Positions 1 through 9,734 of a stretch of 64,000 bases of DNA are shown here, piece after piece (positions within the stretch are counted from its first letter, which is position 1; each line of letters opens with the position of its first letter). The stretch covers positions 2,294,001 to 2,358,000 of the forward strand of contig CP136945.1 in assembly GCA_041530395.1 (NCBI GenBank). Direction: 5' to 3'. The DNA is from Thermosynechococcaceae cyanobacterium Okahandja (GTDB lineage: Bacteria > Cyanobacteriota > Cyanobacteriia > Thermosynechococcales > Thermosynechococcaceae). The notes under the pieces are model-generated. The model saw only the letters and a program-made list of their open reading frames with translations. It had not been told where the DNA came from and did no database searches. A program made the position numbers and the translations under genes.

Positions 1-1206
1 ACTACTGGCTACAAAAACGGCGGTATCCGCGGGTAGCCACTGGCTGAGGCGGTGCACCAGCTTGGCATCGCAGCGCCAGTCAATCGGGTCAAGGGTCATG
101 GCTAACGCCTGAGCCACCTCGTTATCGAGGGAGCGCCACTGCTCTAGGTAGGACGTAGGCACAGACACCGGATCGGCAGGGGGAACCACCATGGCCGGAT
201 CGATGGCTAAGGTGACACTGCGTCCGTGGAGGGGATTATTGTTATCGGCCACCGGATCGAGGCACCAGATCAGCGGATCACTCTGCTGCAACCATTCCCG
301 CAGCGGCTTGCTGGTGGGCAGGGGTCCCAATTGCAGTACCACGTTGGGACGCAGAGCGGCTTGGATCTGGGGCGATCGCAGCAATAAATCATAATGGGCA
401 ATCACGTGGGGGCAACCCCAGTGCCGCAGGGGGGAGAGGGCATCCGCCAGAATCGGCCAGTGCAGGTAGGCACTCAGGCGGGCGATCGCTGCCCCATAGG
501 CGTGGGGATGGGCTGTATGACTCGGACCAGCAATAATGAGACCACGGGGTTGGTTTTGCCACTCGGACCAAGGTAGGGTGGGGGTGGTAAGGATGGGCGC
601 AGGGGGGCGCAGCAACCGCGAAAAGTCCTGCTCTTGGAGGTTAGGAGCAATAAACGTGGCATCCACCACGGGGGCGAGAGGCTCCCCAAAGGGAAGGTTC
701 AGGTGGACAGGCCCCGGATCCGGCCAGTGGCAGCGGTGCCAACAGTGGCTGAGGGTTTGGCGCAGGTAGTTCAGCAGCGCCAGATCCGGTAGGCGTAGCT
801 CCCGAAACTCCCGCACGTAGCGGCCATAGAGATGTACCTGATCAATGGTTTGCCCCGCTTGACAGGCTCGCAATTCCGGTGGCCGATCAGCAGTGAGCAC
901 CATCAAGGGGAGGTGACTCAGGCTGGCCTCAATGATGGCCGGGTAAACGTTGGCGGCAGCGGTGCCCGAGGTGCACGCCAAGGCAACGGGGTTCCCCTGC
1001 TGCTGGGCTAGGCCAAGGGCAAAAAAAGCCGCCGATCGCTCATCCAAAATCGGGATCGCCTCTAGGCCAGGATGGGCAGCGGCAGCCACAGCCAAAGGTC
1101 CGGATCGCGACCCGGGGCAGACCACGACCGTTTGTAATCCTAGGCAATGCAGGGTTTCAAAGAGCAGACTGGCCCAAAAGACATTGAGGTTTTGCGTCAG
1201 CAGCAT
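1..1206 (-). CDS. menD: MenD, SEPHCHC synthase (partial, left edge)
   Basis: Thiamine-diphosphate enzyme joining isochorismate and 2-oxoglutarate in menaquinone/phylloquinone synthesis. I translated the minus strand by hand from ATG 1206; the frame stays open to base 1, giving about 402 residues of a family usually near 570-580. Visible family motifs are PGSRSGPLA, DERSAAFFALG, CTSGTAAANVYPA and TADRPPELR, and the window edge cuts just after TAVFVASS, where MenD proteins continue with MPIRD. The start overlaps the last 10 bases of rnhB, so the two are probably co-translated. The C-terminal part lies outside the window. Confidence 0.93.
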   Translation of the reverse strand, partial: MLLTQNLNVFWASLLFETLHCLGLQTVVVCPGSRSGPLAVAAAAHPGLEAIPILDERSAAFFALGLAQQQGNPVALACTSGTAAANVYPAIIEASLSHLPLMVLTADRPPELRACQAGQTIDQVHLYGRYVREFRELRLPDLALLNYLRQTLSHCWHRCHWPDPGPVHLNLPFGEPLAPVVDATFIAPNLQEQDFSRLLRPPAPILTTPTLPWSEWQNQPRGLIIAGPSHTAHPHAYGAAIARLSAYLHWPILADALSPLRHWGCPHVIAHYDLLLRSPQIQAALRPNVVLQLGPLPTSKPLREWLQQSDPLIWCLDPVADNNNPLHGRSVTLAIDPAMVVPPADPVSVPTSYLEQWRSLDNEVAQALAMTLDPIDWRCDAKLVHRLSQWLPADTAVFVASS

Positions 1207-1847
1207 GGGGCACCCTCAGGCGAAGGGAGAAATGGTGTCTGCTCCCCGTAGGACTTCAGAAATGAGCGCCGATGCCATGGGGTTAAACCGTTCTGAGCAA
1301 GGGCACGGCGATGCTCAGGGGTGCCGTAGCCCACATTCCGTTCCCAGCCGTAGGCCGGATAGCGACGACTGAGCCGTACCATAAAGCGATCGCGCCGCAC
1401 CTTAGCAACAATGGAGGCGCAGGCAATACTGTAACAGTAGCGATCGCCCCCGACAATCGCCATCCCCCGCTCAAAGGGGGCTGTTTTCGTTAATTTGCCA
1501 TCAATGAGTGCCTGATCCCATGGTGCCACCCGCCCAAGGGCACGGGTCATGGCGCGGTACGTGGCCTGCAAAATATTCACCTGATCAATTTCCGCCACAC
1601 TGGCGACCCCCACCCCGATAGCGATCGCCTGCTGCTGAATGAGGCCAAAAAGACGTAGCCGCTGCCGCGGGCTTAACTGCTTTGAGTCGCGCACCCCCTC
1701 AATAGGCGCACCGTTGGCGGGCATAATCACCGCGGCGGCCACCACCGGCCCTGCGAGGCACCCCCGCCCCACTTCATCGACCCCCACCACCCGCATCTTC
1801 CCTTCCTGCCAGTAGGGGGTTTCATAGATGAACGATGGCACCGTCAT
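1197..1847 (-). CDS. rnhB: Ribonuclease HII
   Basis: Endonuclease removing RNA from RNA-DNA hybrids and single ribonucleotides from DNA. The DEVGRG active-site motif is near residues 23-28, followed by CLAGPVVAAAV, DSKQLSPRQR, and a conserved SIACASIVAKVRRD block. Length of 216 residues fits the family. The start gives a short N-terminal lead like that of other RNase HII; a later Met at 1796 is possible but would remove it. Six bases separate it from the ugd stop, and its end overlaps menD by 10 bases, suggesting one transcript. Confidence 0.94.
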   Translation of the reverse strand: MTVPSFIYETPYWQEGKMRVVGVDEVGRGCLAGPVVAAAVIMPANGAPIEGVRDSKQLSPRQRLRLFGLIQQQAIAIGVGVASVAEIDQVNILQATYRAMTRALGRVAPWDQALIDGKLTKTAPFERGMAIVGGDRYCYSIACASIVAKVRRDRFMVRLSRRYPAYGWERNVGYGTPEHRRALAQNGLTPWHRRSFLKSYGEQTPFLPSPEGAPCC

Positions 1848-1853
1848 TGCGCT

Positions 1854-3233
1854 CTAGTGACCAATTCCCACGTAACGAAAACCCAGCGCCTCTAACGCTT
1901 TGCGGTCAAGGAAATTCCGGCCATCCACAATGACGGGCTGGTGCATCACCTTGGCAATTTCGCTGTAGTCCACCTCCCGGAACTGCGGCCAGTCGGTCAC
2001 CAGCACCAAAGCATCGCAGCCATCGGCTAGGTGGCGCAAATCCGTTTCCACAATGACGTTGGATAACCCTGAGCGCATCCCCGTTTGCGAAACCAAGGGA
2101 TCGTAGGCTTTCACCTTTGCCCCTAAGCGATTGAGTTCGTCAATCAGGTTCAGGGCAGGGGCATCCCGCAGATCATCGGTGTTGGGCTTAAAGGTTAGCC
2201 CCAGCAGGCCGATGGTTTTGCCCTTCAGAATTTTGAGCACCTGTTGCAGTTTTTCAATCACCAGAATCCGTTGCCGTTGGTTGACCTGTACGGCCGCTTT
2301 GAGGAGTTGGGCATCGTAACCGTAGTCATCAGCGGTGTGGATTAAGGCAGATACATCCTTCGGAAAACAGGAGCCGCCCCAGCCCAAGCCTGCCTGTAAA
2401 AACTTTTCGCCAATGCGCGAGTCCAGTCCAATTCCCTTGGCTACTTGCACCACATCCGCACCGACGCGATCGCAAATATTGGCAATTTCATTAATAAAAC
2501 TAATTTTGGTTGCCAGAAAAGCATTAGCGGCGTACTTAATCATTTCCGCCGAACTTAAATCTGTCACTAGGACGGGGACGGGCGGCAAACTGGGGTCGGC
2601 GGCGTACTTGCGATTAATAATCGGGGCGTAGAGTTCCTGCATGATCCCAAGGGCTTTGCGGCTACTGCCCCCCAGCACAATGCGATCCGGATTAAACGTA
2701 TCGTAAACCGCCGAGCCTTCCCGCAAAAATTCCGGGTTGCTCACCACATCAAAATCTAGGGGCGGATGGGTGGCTCCCGCTTTGATGGCATCCGCCAGTT
2801 CCGGCTCCCGCTCAACCACGCCATCGAGGATAATCATGCGTACCCAGTCACCGGAACCAATGGGCACCGTCGATTTATTGACAATGACCTTGTAGCCTAA
2901 GTTCAGATGAGCGCCAATGCCCCGCGCCACCGCTTCGACATAGCGGGTATCGGTTTCACCGTTGGGTAGGGAGGGGGTGCCCACGGCAATAAACAGCACC
3001 TCACCAAAATCCACCCCTGCCCCCAAATCGCTACTGAAGTGGATGCGATCGCTGGCAATACAGCCCCGTAACAGTTCCGTTAACCCCGGCTCATAAATGG
3101 GAGACTCGCCCTGTTGCAAAAGCTTTACCTTATCCGTGTTGTTGTCAATGCACATCACGTCATGGCCAATATGGGCCAGACACACGCCTGTGACCAGACC
3201 CACATAGCCTGTTCCAATGACACACACCCGCAT
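1854..3233 (-). CDS. ugd: UDP-glucose 6-dehydrogenase
   Basis: Oxidises UDP-glucose to UDP-glucuronate with two NAD+. The N-terminus has the Rossmann fingerprint GTGYVGLVTG; the catalytic cysteine is in GLGWGGSCFPKD, and the C-terminal UDP-binding domain includes GLTFKPNTDDLRD. Length (459 residues) is typical. It lies 14 bases downstream of uxs, the next enzyme in the same nucleotide-sugar route, so the pair likely supplies UDP-GlcA and UDP-xylose for polysaccharides. Confidence 0.95.
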   Translation of the reverse strand: MRVCVIGTGYVGLVTGVCLAHIGHDVMCIDNNTDKVKLLQQGESPIYEPGLTELLRGCIASDRIHFSSDLGAGVDFGEVLFIAVGTPSLPNGETDTRYVEAVARGIGAHLNLGYKVIVNKSTVPIGSGDWVRMIILDGVVEREPELADAIKAGATHPPLDFDVVSNPEFLREGSAVYDTFNPDRIVLGGSSRKALGIMQELYAPIINRKYAADPSLPPVPVLVTDLSSAEMIKYAANAFLATKISFINEIANICDRVGADVVQVAKGIGLDSRIGEKFLQAGLGWGGSCFPKDVSALIHTADDYGYDAQLLKAAVQVNQRQRILVIEKLQQVLKILKGKTIGLLGLTFKPNTDDLRDAPALNLIDELNRLGAKVKAYDPLVSQTGMRSGLSNVIVETDLRHLADGCDALVLVTDWPQFREVDYSEIAKVMHQPVIVDGRNFLDRKALEALGFRYVGIGH

Positions 3234-3247
3234 CGTCGTCGTCTCCC

Positions 3248-4204
3248 TTAAACTTCCACCATCATAGGGGTATAGCTCACCCCCAAGCGCTCGGCAAAGT
3301 CGGGAATGGTACGGCGCAACCCCTCTAATAGGGGCACCGTGGGCTGCCAGTTCAGCACCGTTCGCGCCACCGTAATATCGGGCTGTCGCCGTTGGGGGTC
3401 ATCACTAGGCAGGGGCTTAAACTGAATCTCAGCACTGGGGTTAATCATGGCCTGAATGGTTTGCGCCAATTGCAGCACCGTATATTCACCCGGATTACCC
3501 AAGTTCACCGGGCCGGTGTGCTCGCTATTCATCAACCGAATCAGCCCCTCCACTAAGTCGCTAACGTAACAAAAGCTGCGGGTCTGGGAGCCATCTCCAT
3601 AGACCGTCAGGGGAATGCCCTGCAACGCTTGGACAATAAAATTACTGACCACCCGGCCGTCATTAATCTGCATTTTCGGGCCGTAGGTATTAAAAATTCG
3701 TGCCACCCGCACCTCGACGTTATTTTGACGGTGGTAATCAAAGGTTAAGGTTTCGGCTACCCGCTTGCCCTCGTCGTAGCAAGAGCGAATGCCGATGGGA
3801 TTAACATTGCCCCAGTAGGATTCAGTTTGGGGGTGCACCAGTGGATCACCATAGACTTCTGAGGTGGAGGCCAACAGGAACCGCGCCTTCACCCGCTTGG
3901 CCAACCCCAGCATGTGTAATGTGCCCATGACATTGGTTTTAATGGTTTTGACCGGATTGTACTGGTAGTGTACTGGCGAGGCCGGGCAGGCTAAATGATA
4001 GATCTGATCCACCTCCAGCCGAATTGGGTCGGTCACATCATGGCGGATGAGCTCAAAGTTGGGGTGACCGATCCAGCGCAGGACATTGCGCTTCGTGCCG
4101 GTAAAATAGTTATCTAAACAAACGACCTCGTGGCCTGCTTCCATCAGCCGATCCACAAGATGGGAACCGATAAACCCTGCTCCACCGGTAACAAGAATAC
4201 GCAT
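3248..4204 (-). CDS. uxs: UDP-glucuronate decarboxylase (UDP-xylose synthase) family epimerase
   Basis: Short-chain dehydrogenase/reductase of the extended type. The NAD-binding [11 protein letters not shown] is at the N-terminus, then HLACPASP, the STSEVYGDP stretch and a catalytic YxxxK in SCYDEGKR. These features match UDP-xylose synthases rather than GalE. I chose Met 4204 because [11 protein letters not shown] is the canonical start; the frame is open 16 codons further upstream. Adjacent ugd supplies its substrate. A dTDP-glucose dehydratase is less likely. Confidence 0.88.
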   Translation of the reverse strand: MRILVTGGAGFIGSHLVDRLMEAGHEVVCLDNYFTGTKRNVLRWIGHPNFELIRHDVTDPIRLEVDQIYHLACPASPVHYQYNPVKTIKTNVMGTLHMLGLAKRVKARFLLASTSEVYGDPLVHPQTESYWGNVNPIGIRSCYDEGKRVAETLTFDYHRQNNVEVRVARIFNTYGPKMQINDGRVVSNFIVQALQGIPLTVYGDGSQTRSFCYVSDLVEGLIRLMNSEHTGPVNLGNPGEYTVLQLAQTIQAMINPSAEIQFKPLPSDDPQRRQPDITVARTVLNWQPTVPLLEGLRRTIPDFAERLGVSYTPMMVEV

Positions 4205-4304
4205 TGTTCCTTCATGATCGAGAAGACTAGAGGTTGGCTGCCGTATTAGCACCCTCTGTTCAGCCTAGCATGAGCTTACTGGGCAACAGCTACAGCAATT
4301 TCAC

Positions 4305-4841
4305 CTAAAAACTGGAATTAGGTTGTTGGAGAAACTCTCGCTCGGCGGCGGTCGAAGAGCGGCCAAGGATAGCATTGCGGTGGGGATAGCGACCAAAGCG
4401 ATCGATAATGGCTTTGTGGCGCCGCTCAAAATCATAATTTTCTGCAGGAGCAAACTCTTGGTAAAGTTTTTCTGCTTGGGTGTGTATGGAGCGGGATTCA
4501 CTGTGCATGTAGGGTAGCAACAGCACGCTACGCTGTAGAGGATTCAGGCGGTTCAGGGCACCTGCGGCAACGGCTTCTTGGGCAAGTACTAGTGCCATGC
4601 CATCTTGGGCAAAGGCTTGAGGAGTGTTGCGATAGGCATTACGGGAAAATTGATCTAATACAATAATTTCAGCAAGCCGACCTGCTGCTGTAGTTCGCCA
4701 TGGGTACAATTCAGCGGCAGATGCTTGCTCGATCAGGGGTAAAAACCGCTCACGGATGAGTTGATCAAAGCTCGGTTCAGCAGACCACCACTGCTTGGGG
4801 TCAATCTCGTCAAACCAGAATGAGAGTATCCTTGCATACAT
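4305..4841 (-). CDS. DUF924 family protein
   Basis: About 178 residues. The motifs ILSFWFDEIDPKQWW at the N-terminus, LDQFSRNAYRN in the middle, and LLPYMHSES followed by HKAIIDRFGRYPHRNAILGR are typical of DUF924 (TPR-like helical fold, biochemical role unknown). Met 4841 is preferred because it precedes the conserved WF block and avoids overlap with the divergent amine oxidase at 4879. Only 37 bases separate the two starts, so their promoters must overlap. Confidence 0.85.
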   Translation of the reverse strand: MYARILSFWFDEIDPKQWWSAEPSFDQLIRERFLPLIEQASAAELYPWRTTAAGRLAEIIVLDQFSRNAYRNTPQAFAQDGMALVLAQEAVAAGALNRLNPLQRSVLLLPYMHSESRSIHTQAEKLYQEFAPAENYDFERRHKAIIDRFGRYPHRNAILGRSSTAAEREFLQQPNSSF

Positions 4842-4878
4842 AGTTCTTGCATTTAATCTATTAGTTAATCTATTAAGT

Positions 4879-6282
4879 ATGGCCAAAACCAGTGATCAAT
4901 GCCCTGTTATCTACGACTGTATCGTTGCTGGTGGGGGGCTGTCTGGGCTAGTTGCCGCCCGCAACCTGCGTCGGGCGGGTCATTGTGTTCTTGTCCTTGA
5001 GGCTCAAGATTACTTGGGAGGCCGAATGGTTGGAGAGCGGTTACCCTCAGGGCAGTGGATTGATAGGGGGGGGCAATGGGTGGGGCCGACTCAGGATCGG
5101 TTTTTGGCCTTACTGGATGAATACGGGATTCGTCGCTTTCCCTCGCCTTCCCAAGGTAAGAAGGTACTGATGTTTGATGGCAGGCGCTGCGAGTTTAATG
5201 GTTTTTTTCAAGGCTTTGCTGAAGGTGAACCGCCTGCGGTAACTGAGGACGAATGGCATGATGTTGTCACGGCGTGGCAGCGGTTTGAGTCCCTTTCCAA
5301 GGCTCTACTCCCCGGACATCCGCGCCGCAATCCGCAGAATTGCCGGCTAGATAGCCAAACCTTTGCGACTTGGATTGCCGAAAATACCCAGACCGAGTTT
5401 GGTAACTGGTATTTTTCCTACATGGCTCGTAGTGTTGGGCATCTGGGGCCGGCAGAACCCCATCAGGTGTCCCTTTTGCACGTTCTTTGGGGGCAAAATT
5501 GTGCACCGCAATCTGAGTTTCCAGAAGCTGAGCTACTTCAGGGGGGCGCAGGACAGATTCCTGCCCGCATTGCGGCTGAATTAGAGGGACAGATTCGTTT
5601 GGGGGAGCCGGTGTTGCGGATTGCACAGGATGCCACCGGAATTGAGGTTGAAACCACCAAGGGTCGGTATGCGGCGCAGTATGGGGTGGTTGCAATGCCG
5701 CCCCATTTGGCGGGTCGGATTATGTATGACCCACCCATGCCCCCTGAGCGGGCGCAACTTACCCAGCGGATGCCCATGGGCTGCTGTGCTAAGGTGCTGG
5801 TCTCTTACCATCGGCCATTCTGGCGAGAGCAGGGGTTGGCGGGTATTGGTGTGGGGAATTGTCAGTGGGTTGAACTGTGCGCGGATAGCTCTGACCCAGA
5901 GACGGGGGTTGGGGTCATTGCGGCTTTTGTGGTGGGCGATCGCTATGGGGCGTGGCGACCAAAGAGTGCGGCTGATCGCCGAGCGGCGGTGTTGTCTGAC
6001 CTAGCCATTTATTTTGGGTCTGAGGCGCGTGTGCCGGTGACCTATGATGAAGCGGACTGGCCCAGTAATCCATGGATTGGCGGCGGCTATGCCGCGTTTA
6101 TGCCGCCGGGGGTGTGGACCAGTTTTGGTCACGCTATCGCAACCCCAGTCGGACGCATCTATTGGGCGGGTACGGAAATGGCCGATCGCTGGCCGGGTTT
6201 TTTTGATGGTGCCGTGCGCACTGGCGAATTGGCCGCCGCCGCCGTCAGTGACTGCTTGGCAAATCCTGCCACCGCAACATAG
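4879..6282 (+). CDS. Flavin monoamine oxidase family protein
   Basis: FAD-dependent amine oxidase of 467 residues. The dinucleotide-binding fingerprint is VAGGGLSGLVAARNL, followed by EAQDYLGGRMVGE and the flavin-contact block DRGGQWVGPTQDR. The C-terminus carries YWAGTEMADRWPGFFDGAVRTGE, split here as AGTEMA and GFFDGAVRTG, the typical second FAD-binding region. Substrate cannot be read from sequence (primary amine, polyamine or L-amino acid). The ORF is open to 4795, but Met 4879 lies directly before the conserved region. A permease gene of the amino-acid type follows 42 bases downstream, which hints at amine or amino-acid catabolism. Confidence 0.85.
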   Translation: MAKTSDQCPVIYDCIVAGGGLSGLVAARNLRRAGHCVLVLEAQDYLGGRMVGERLPSGQWIDRGGQWVGPTQDRFLALLDEYGIRRFPSPSQGKKVLMFDGRRCEFNGFFQGFAEGEPPAVTEDEWHDVVTAWQRFESLSKALLPGHPRRNPQNCRLDSQTFATWIAENTQTEFGNWYFSYMARSVGHLGPAEPHQVSLLHVLWGQNCAPQSEFPEAELLQGGAGQIPARIAAELEGQIRLGEPVLRIAQDATGIEVETTKGRYAAQYGVVAMPPHLAGRIMYDPPMPPERAQLTQRMPMGCCAKVLVSYHRPFWREQGLAGIGVGNCQWVELCADSSDPETGVGVIAAFVVGDRYGAWRPKSAADRRAAVLSDLAIYFGSEARVPVTYDEADWPSNPWIGGGYAAFMPPGVWTSFGHAIATPVGRIYWAGTEMADRWPGFFDGAVRTGELAAAAVSDCLANPATAT

Positions 6283-6324
6283 GCAGGTTGGCCAACCATC
6301 ATTCCCCCCCTTAGGATGAGCCCC

Positions 6325-7269
6325 ATGATGAACTGGTTGAGTACCTATGGCTTTTTAATGGTGTCGATGACGCTGGGCGCATTACTGGCGTTGTCTCTGT
6401 ACTTGCCCTTAATGAGTGGTCAACTGTCGCTGGCGAGTCCCGGCTTCTATGCCATCGGGGGCTATATTGGGGCAATTCTTTCGACTCAGGTGTTTCCTGC
6501 TTCGACCCCTTATCCCCTCTGGTGCCTTGTGGTGGAGATGGTTCTAGCAGCAGTGGTTTGTGGGCTGCTGGGCTGGGGGTTAGGATGGCCGGTGTTGCGC
6601 CTACGGGGAATTTATTTTGCCATTGCAACCATTGCCTTGGTGGAGGTATTGCGGGTGCTGGCGTTGAACCTAGAGATAACCGGCGGGGCCATTGGCATTT
6701 TTGGTGTGCCGCAGCCGTTTCGGGAACCTTTGGGCTACCTGTGGTTGACGTTGCCCCTGTTACTGCTGGTGGCGATCGCCATTGGCCGTCTTGAACATAC
6801 CCGAGCCGGTCGCGCCATGCAGGCCATTCGCGCCGATGAGTTAGTGGCTACAACCTTGGGTATTGATGCCACGCGCTACAAAGTGTTGGGGTTTACCCTA
6901 GGGGCGGTACTGGCTGGGGTGACGGGAGTGTTAGCGGCTCATTTGTTGAATACGTGGAATCCTCGCCAAGGCACCTTCGACACAGGTATTATTGCTCTGA
7001 CGGCGGTACTCATTGGTGGCAATCGCACCTTTGTCGGGGCGGTGGTGGGTGGCTTGATCTTTACGGCCTTACCGGAACTGCTGCGCGGCTTAGCGGATCA
7101 GCCCCAACTGCCGATGGTCGTTACTGCCTTTTTGCGGGATGGGCGAATGATCCTCTACGGTCTGCTAATTGTGCTGGGCACGCGCTTCTTTCCTACGGGC
7201 GTGTGTCAACCGCCACGCTGGCGATGGCTTAAGGGGTGGCGGCAGCCCCGCAAGGATTCGCTACACTGA
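6325..7269 (+). CDS. Branched-chain/neutral amino acid ABC transporter permease (LivM/NatD type)
   Basis: Polytopic membrane protein of about 314 residues with many hydrophobic segments. LSLASPGFYAIGGYIGAIL and the EAA-like cytoplasmic stretch RAGRAMQAIRADELVATTLGI are typical of LivM permeases. No LivH, ATPase or binding-protein gene is next to it in the window, so the rest of the transporter must be encoded elsewhere; this scattered layout is usual for the cyanobacterial Nat system. Met 6316 is also possible, but an AGGA sequence abuts it, so 6325 has better ribosome-binding spacing. Confidence 0.86.
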   Translation: MMNWLSTYGFLMVSMTLGALLALSLYLPLMSGQLSLASPGFYAIGGYIGAILSTQVFPASTPYPLWCLVVEMVLAAVVCGLLGWGLGWPVLRLRGIYFAIATIALVEVLRVLALNLEITGGAIGIFGVPQPFREPLGYLWLTLPLLLLVAIAIGRLEHTRAGRAMQAIRADELVATTLGIDATRYKVLGFTLGAVLAGVTGVLAAHLLNTWNPRQGTFDTGIIALTAVLIGGNRTFVGAVVGGLIFTALPELLRGLADQPQLPMVVTAFLRDGRMILYGLLIVLGTRFFPTGVCQPPRWRWLKGWRQPRKDSLH

Positions 7270-7274
7270 TCCCT

Positions 7275-7709
7275 ATGGCAACTTCTACCCATGTTTCCCT
7301 GACCCTCGGGAGCGACTTGAACCAACTTGAGGTGCTCCTAGAGTGGTTCAACCGCTATCGACCGCCGCTGCTGCCCCTCGAGGAATGGCTAAAACTGGAA
7401 CTGGCGTTGGCGGAAGGGTTTACCAATGCCGTGCGCCATGCCCATCGCGATCGCCCCAAGGAGACCCCGATTCGGGTAGAGCTATCCCTAGCGGAGACAA
7501 TGATTGAGTTGAAGATATGGGACCAGGGGCCAGGCTTTGACCTGCTGAGTCACTTGCGTCGCTTACCGGCTCAAATTGCAGTTGACGCGGAAGGGGGGCG
7601 GGGGCTGCGGCTGCTGGCAACCATTGTTGATGAGTTGAGCTATACCCCAGTGGATGCGGGGGGGAATTGCTTAGTGCTGCGTAAGAGCGTTCCCCCGCCT
7701 ATCCCCTAG
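7275..7709 (+). CDS. RsbW-like anti-sigma regulatory serine/threonine kinase
   Basis: 144 residues with a GHKL ATPase fold. The N box is EGFTNAVRHAH, the G1 box DQGPGFD and the G2 box GGRGLRLL. Such proteins bind ATP and usually hold a sigma factor or an anti-sigma antagonist in a partner-switch system. No antagonist or sigma factor gene is adjacent. A PP2C phosphatase follows 120 bases downstream but is not the SpoIIE/RsbU type, so a direct partnership is only a possibility. Confidence 0.85.
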   Translation: MATSTHVSLTLGSDLNQLEVLLEWFNRYRPPLLPLEEWLKLELALAEGFTNAVRHAHRDRPKETPIRVELSLAETMIELKIWDQGPGFDLLSHLRRLPAQIAVDAEGGRGLRLLATIVDELSYTPVDAGGNCLVLRKSVPPPIP

Positions 7710-7829
7710 GCCAGATTTGCCTGAGATTGCGCGGTGGTTGGGGGCAACGGGCTACGATAGACCATATAGATTCTAGAGACTCCAGCGGTGGTCCTGATCT
7801 CATTCGCTATTTTGAGGCCACAAATTTCC

Positions 7830-9716
7830 ATGAATCAGCCCCTAGTGACCCTCACCTGTCCCGAGTGTGGCACGGCTAACCCCCTCACCCATGAAGCCTG
7901 TAGCCATTGCCATGCGCCGCTGCTAAAGCGTTATCTGTGGGCTATTGGCTCGAGTTTAGATGGTTACGCGGTTGGCTCAATCCTGAGCGATCGCTACCTT
8001 GTGCAGGGCAAACACCTATTACTCGACCTGTTCCCGAATGAGCCTGCCCCCGGCATCGATAACGCCGCCCAACTGTACCGCCCCTACCTGAAACTCTTTC
8101 CTAAGCGACCCCACGTTCCCGAACTTTTTGGGGCACTGGCCTTGCCAGAGGGAGAACTCCTGCTCCTGGAGCACGCCCCCGTTAGTTGCATTGATATTGA
8201 GGGTGCCCAAGGAACGGCTGGCTTGACTCATGCCGCGCCCCTCACCAGTATTTGGCATAAAGCAGGGCTAGTGCGGCGCTTTAGCTGGCTATGGCAAATC
8301 ATCTCCCTGTGGCCAGCCTTGTTGGAAGAGAATGTGGCTGCTACCCTCCTGAACCCGCAACTACTACGGGCAGAAGGCTCCCTCGTGCGCCTGCTGCAAC
8401 TTCAGGTGGGAGCCGACCCCACCCTTGCCATGCTCGGTGAGTTTTGGCAGAACCACTTTAGCTTTGCCGATCAGGACGACCGTTTTGACCATGCCTTTCG
8501 GATGCTGTGCGAGCAAATGCAGCAGAGTCAGGCGATTACCGCTGAATCGGTGCAGTTCACCCTTGAAACCCTATTCCAGCAGGCCCTGAGTGACCTAGAG
8601 TACGACTACCACTACGATATTGTGACCCGTTCAGATCAAGGGCCGAGCCGCAGTCGCAATGAGGATAGCTGCTATCCTGTGGATGGCACCGCCCGCAAGC
8701 AGGAGTCTCGCATTCTTGCTTTGGTTTGTGATGGCGTTGGGGGGCACGAAGGGGGAGATGTGGCCTCTGGCTTGGCCGTCTCAATTTTGGTGGAGGCGCT
8801 CGATCCCCTGAATCTGGTGGACACCGATCCGGCAGACGTGCAGCAGGCCATTCAAAAGGCTATCCAGCGCACCAACGATGCCATCAGCGCCCGCAATGAT
8901 TCCGAGCAGCGCCACGAGCGACAACGGATGGGAACAACCCTTGTGGGTGCCCTAATTGAGCAGGCTAATTTATACCTTGCCCACATCGGCGATAGTCGCG
9001 CCTACTGGATTAACCGCTGGGGTTGTTATCAGTTAACCCTCGATGATGATGTGGCCAGTCGGGATGTTCGCTTGGGCATGAGTACGTACCACCAAGCCCT
9101 CGAGCATCCCTACGGCGGTTCCCTTGTGCAAGCCCTTGGTATGGCACCCTCCCATCACCTTTACCCGACGGTGGAGCGCTTTTTACTGGACGAAGAAGGC
9201 ATCCTGTTGCTGTGCTCCGATGGCCTGAGCGATTTTAATCGGGTGGAAACCTACTGGAACCGCTATCTACTGCCGGTGCTGCAAGGAGACATGTCACTGG
9301 AGGAGGCGGGCGATCGCCTGATTGAGCTAGCCAATACCGCCAATGGCCACGACAATGTCACCGTTGCCCTGATTCACTGCCACATTCGAGGTGCCAATGG
9401 CGACCTAGAACCTGACTATAGCGGCATCGTCTGTAGCGGCGAACTGCCAGAGGTTACCGACATTACCATGACCTATACTGACCCCCCCAGTGATGATCTG
9501 GAGGTTACCGTCTCTTCGGTGGCGGAGACGGTTCTGCCGCCTCCTAGGCCTCACCAACCTGTCCGCCGACCTACGGCAACGCGGCAACAGTGGCAGTTGC
9601 TGTTACTGCTGGTGGCCTTCATTGCAGCGGGGTTGTCTCTGCTGGCGGTCTTGAGTCTTAAACGCCCCCAGATGCTAGAGGTTGAACCCTCCCCCACGCC
9701 ACTGCTAACGGACTAG
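7830..9716 (+). CDS. Zinc-ribbon PP2C-family protein phosphatase with C-terminal membrane anchor
   Basis: About 628 residues. The N-terminus has a CPEC...CSHC zinc ribbon. Residues about 50-260 resemble a degenerate kinase-like region (inference). The PP2C domain starts near residue 275 with RSDQGPSRSRNEDS and contains VCDGVGGHEGGD, GTTLVGALI, HIGDSRAYW, CSDGLSDFN and GHDNVTVALI, the metal-binding motifs of PPM phosphatases. A proline-rich linker leads to one C-terminal transmembrane segment (LLLLLVAFIAAGLSLLAVL), placing the catalytic part in the cytoplasm. Targets unknown. ATG 7830 was chosen because it begins just before the zinc ribbon. Confidence 0.86.
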   Translation: MNQPLVTLTCPECGTANPLTHEACSHCHAPLLKRYLWAIGSSLDGYAVGSILSDRYLVQGKHLLLDLFPNEPAPGIDNAAQLYRPYLKLFPKRPHVPELFGALALPEGELLLLEHAPVSCIDIEGAQGTAGLTHAAPLTSIWHKAGLVRRFSWLWQIISLWPALLEENVAATLLNPQLLRAEGSLVRLLQLQVGADPTLAMLGEFWQNHFSFADQDDRFDHAFRMLCEQMQQSQAITAESVQFTLETLFQQALSDLEYDYHYDIVTRSDQGPSRSRNEDSCYPVDGTARKQESRILALVCDGVGGHEGGDVASGLAVSILVEALDPLNLVDTDPADVQQAIQKAIQRTNDAISARNDSEQRHERQRMGTTLVGALIEQANLYLAHIGDSRAYWINRWGCYQLTLDDDVASRDVRLGMSTYHQALEHPYGGSLVQALGMAPSHHLYPTVERFLLDEEGILLLCSDGLSDFNRVETYWNRYLLPVLQGDMSLEEAGDRLIELANTANGHDNVTVALIHCHIRGANGDLEPDYSGIVCSGELPEVTDITMTYTDPPSDDLEVTVSSVAETVLPPPRPHQPVRRPTATRQQWQLLLLLVAFIAAGLSLLAVLSLKRPQMLEVEPSPTPLLTD

Positions 9717-9734
9717 CTGCTCCTTGGCGTAGAG

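Noticed and set aside
950-1372. 140-codon plus-strand frame
   Set aside because: Antisense to menD and rnhB, both of which have clear family motifs.
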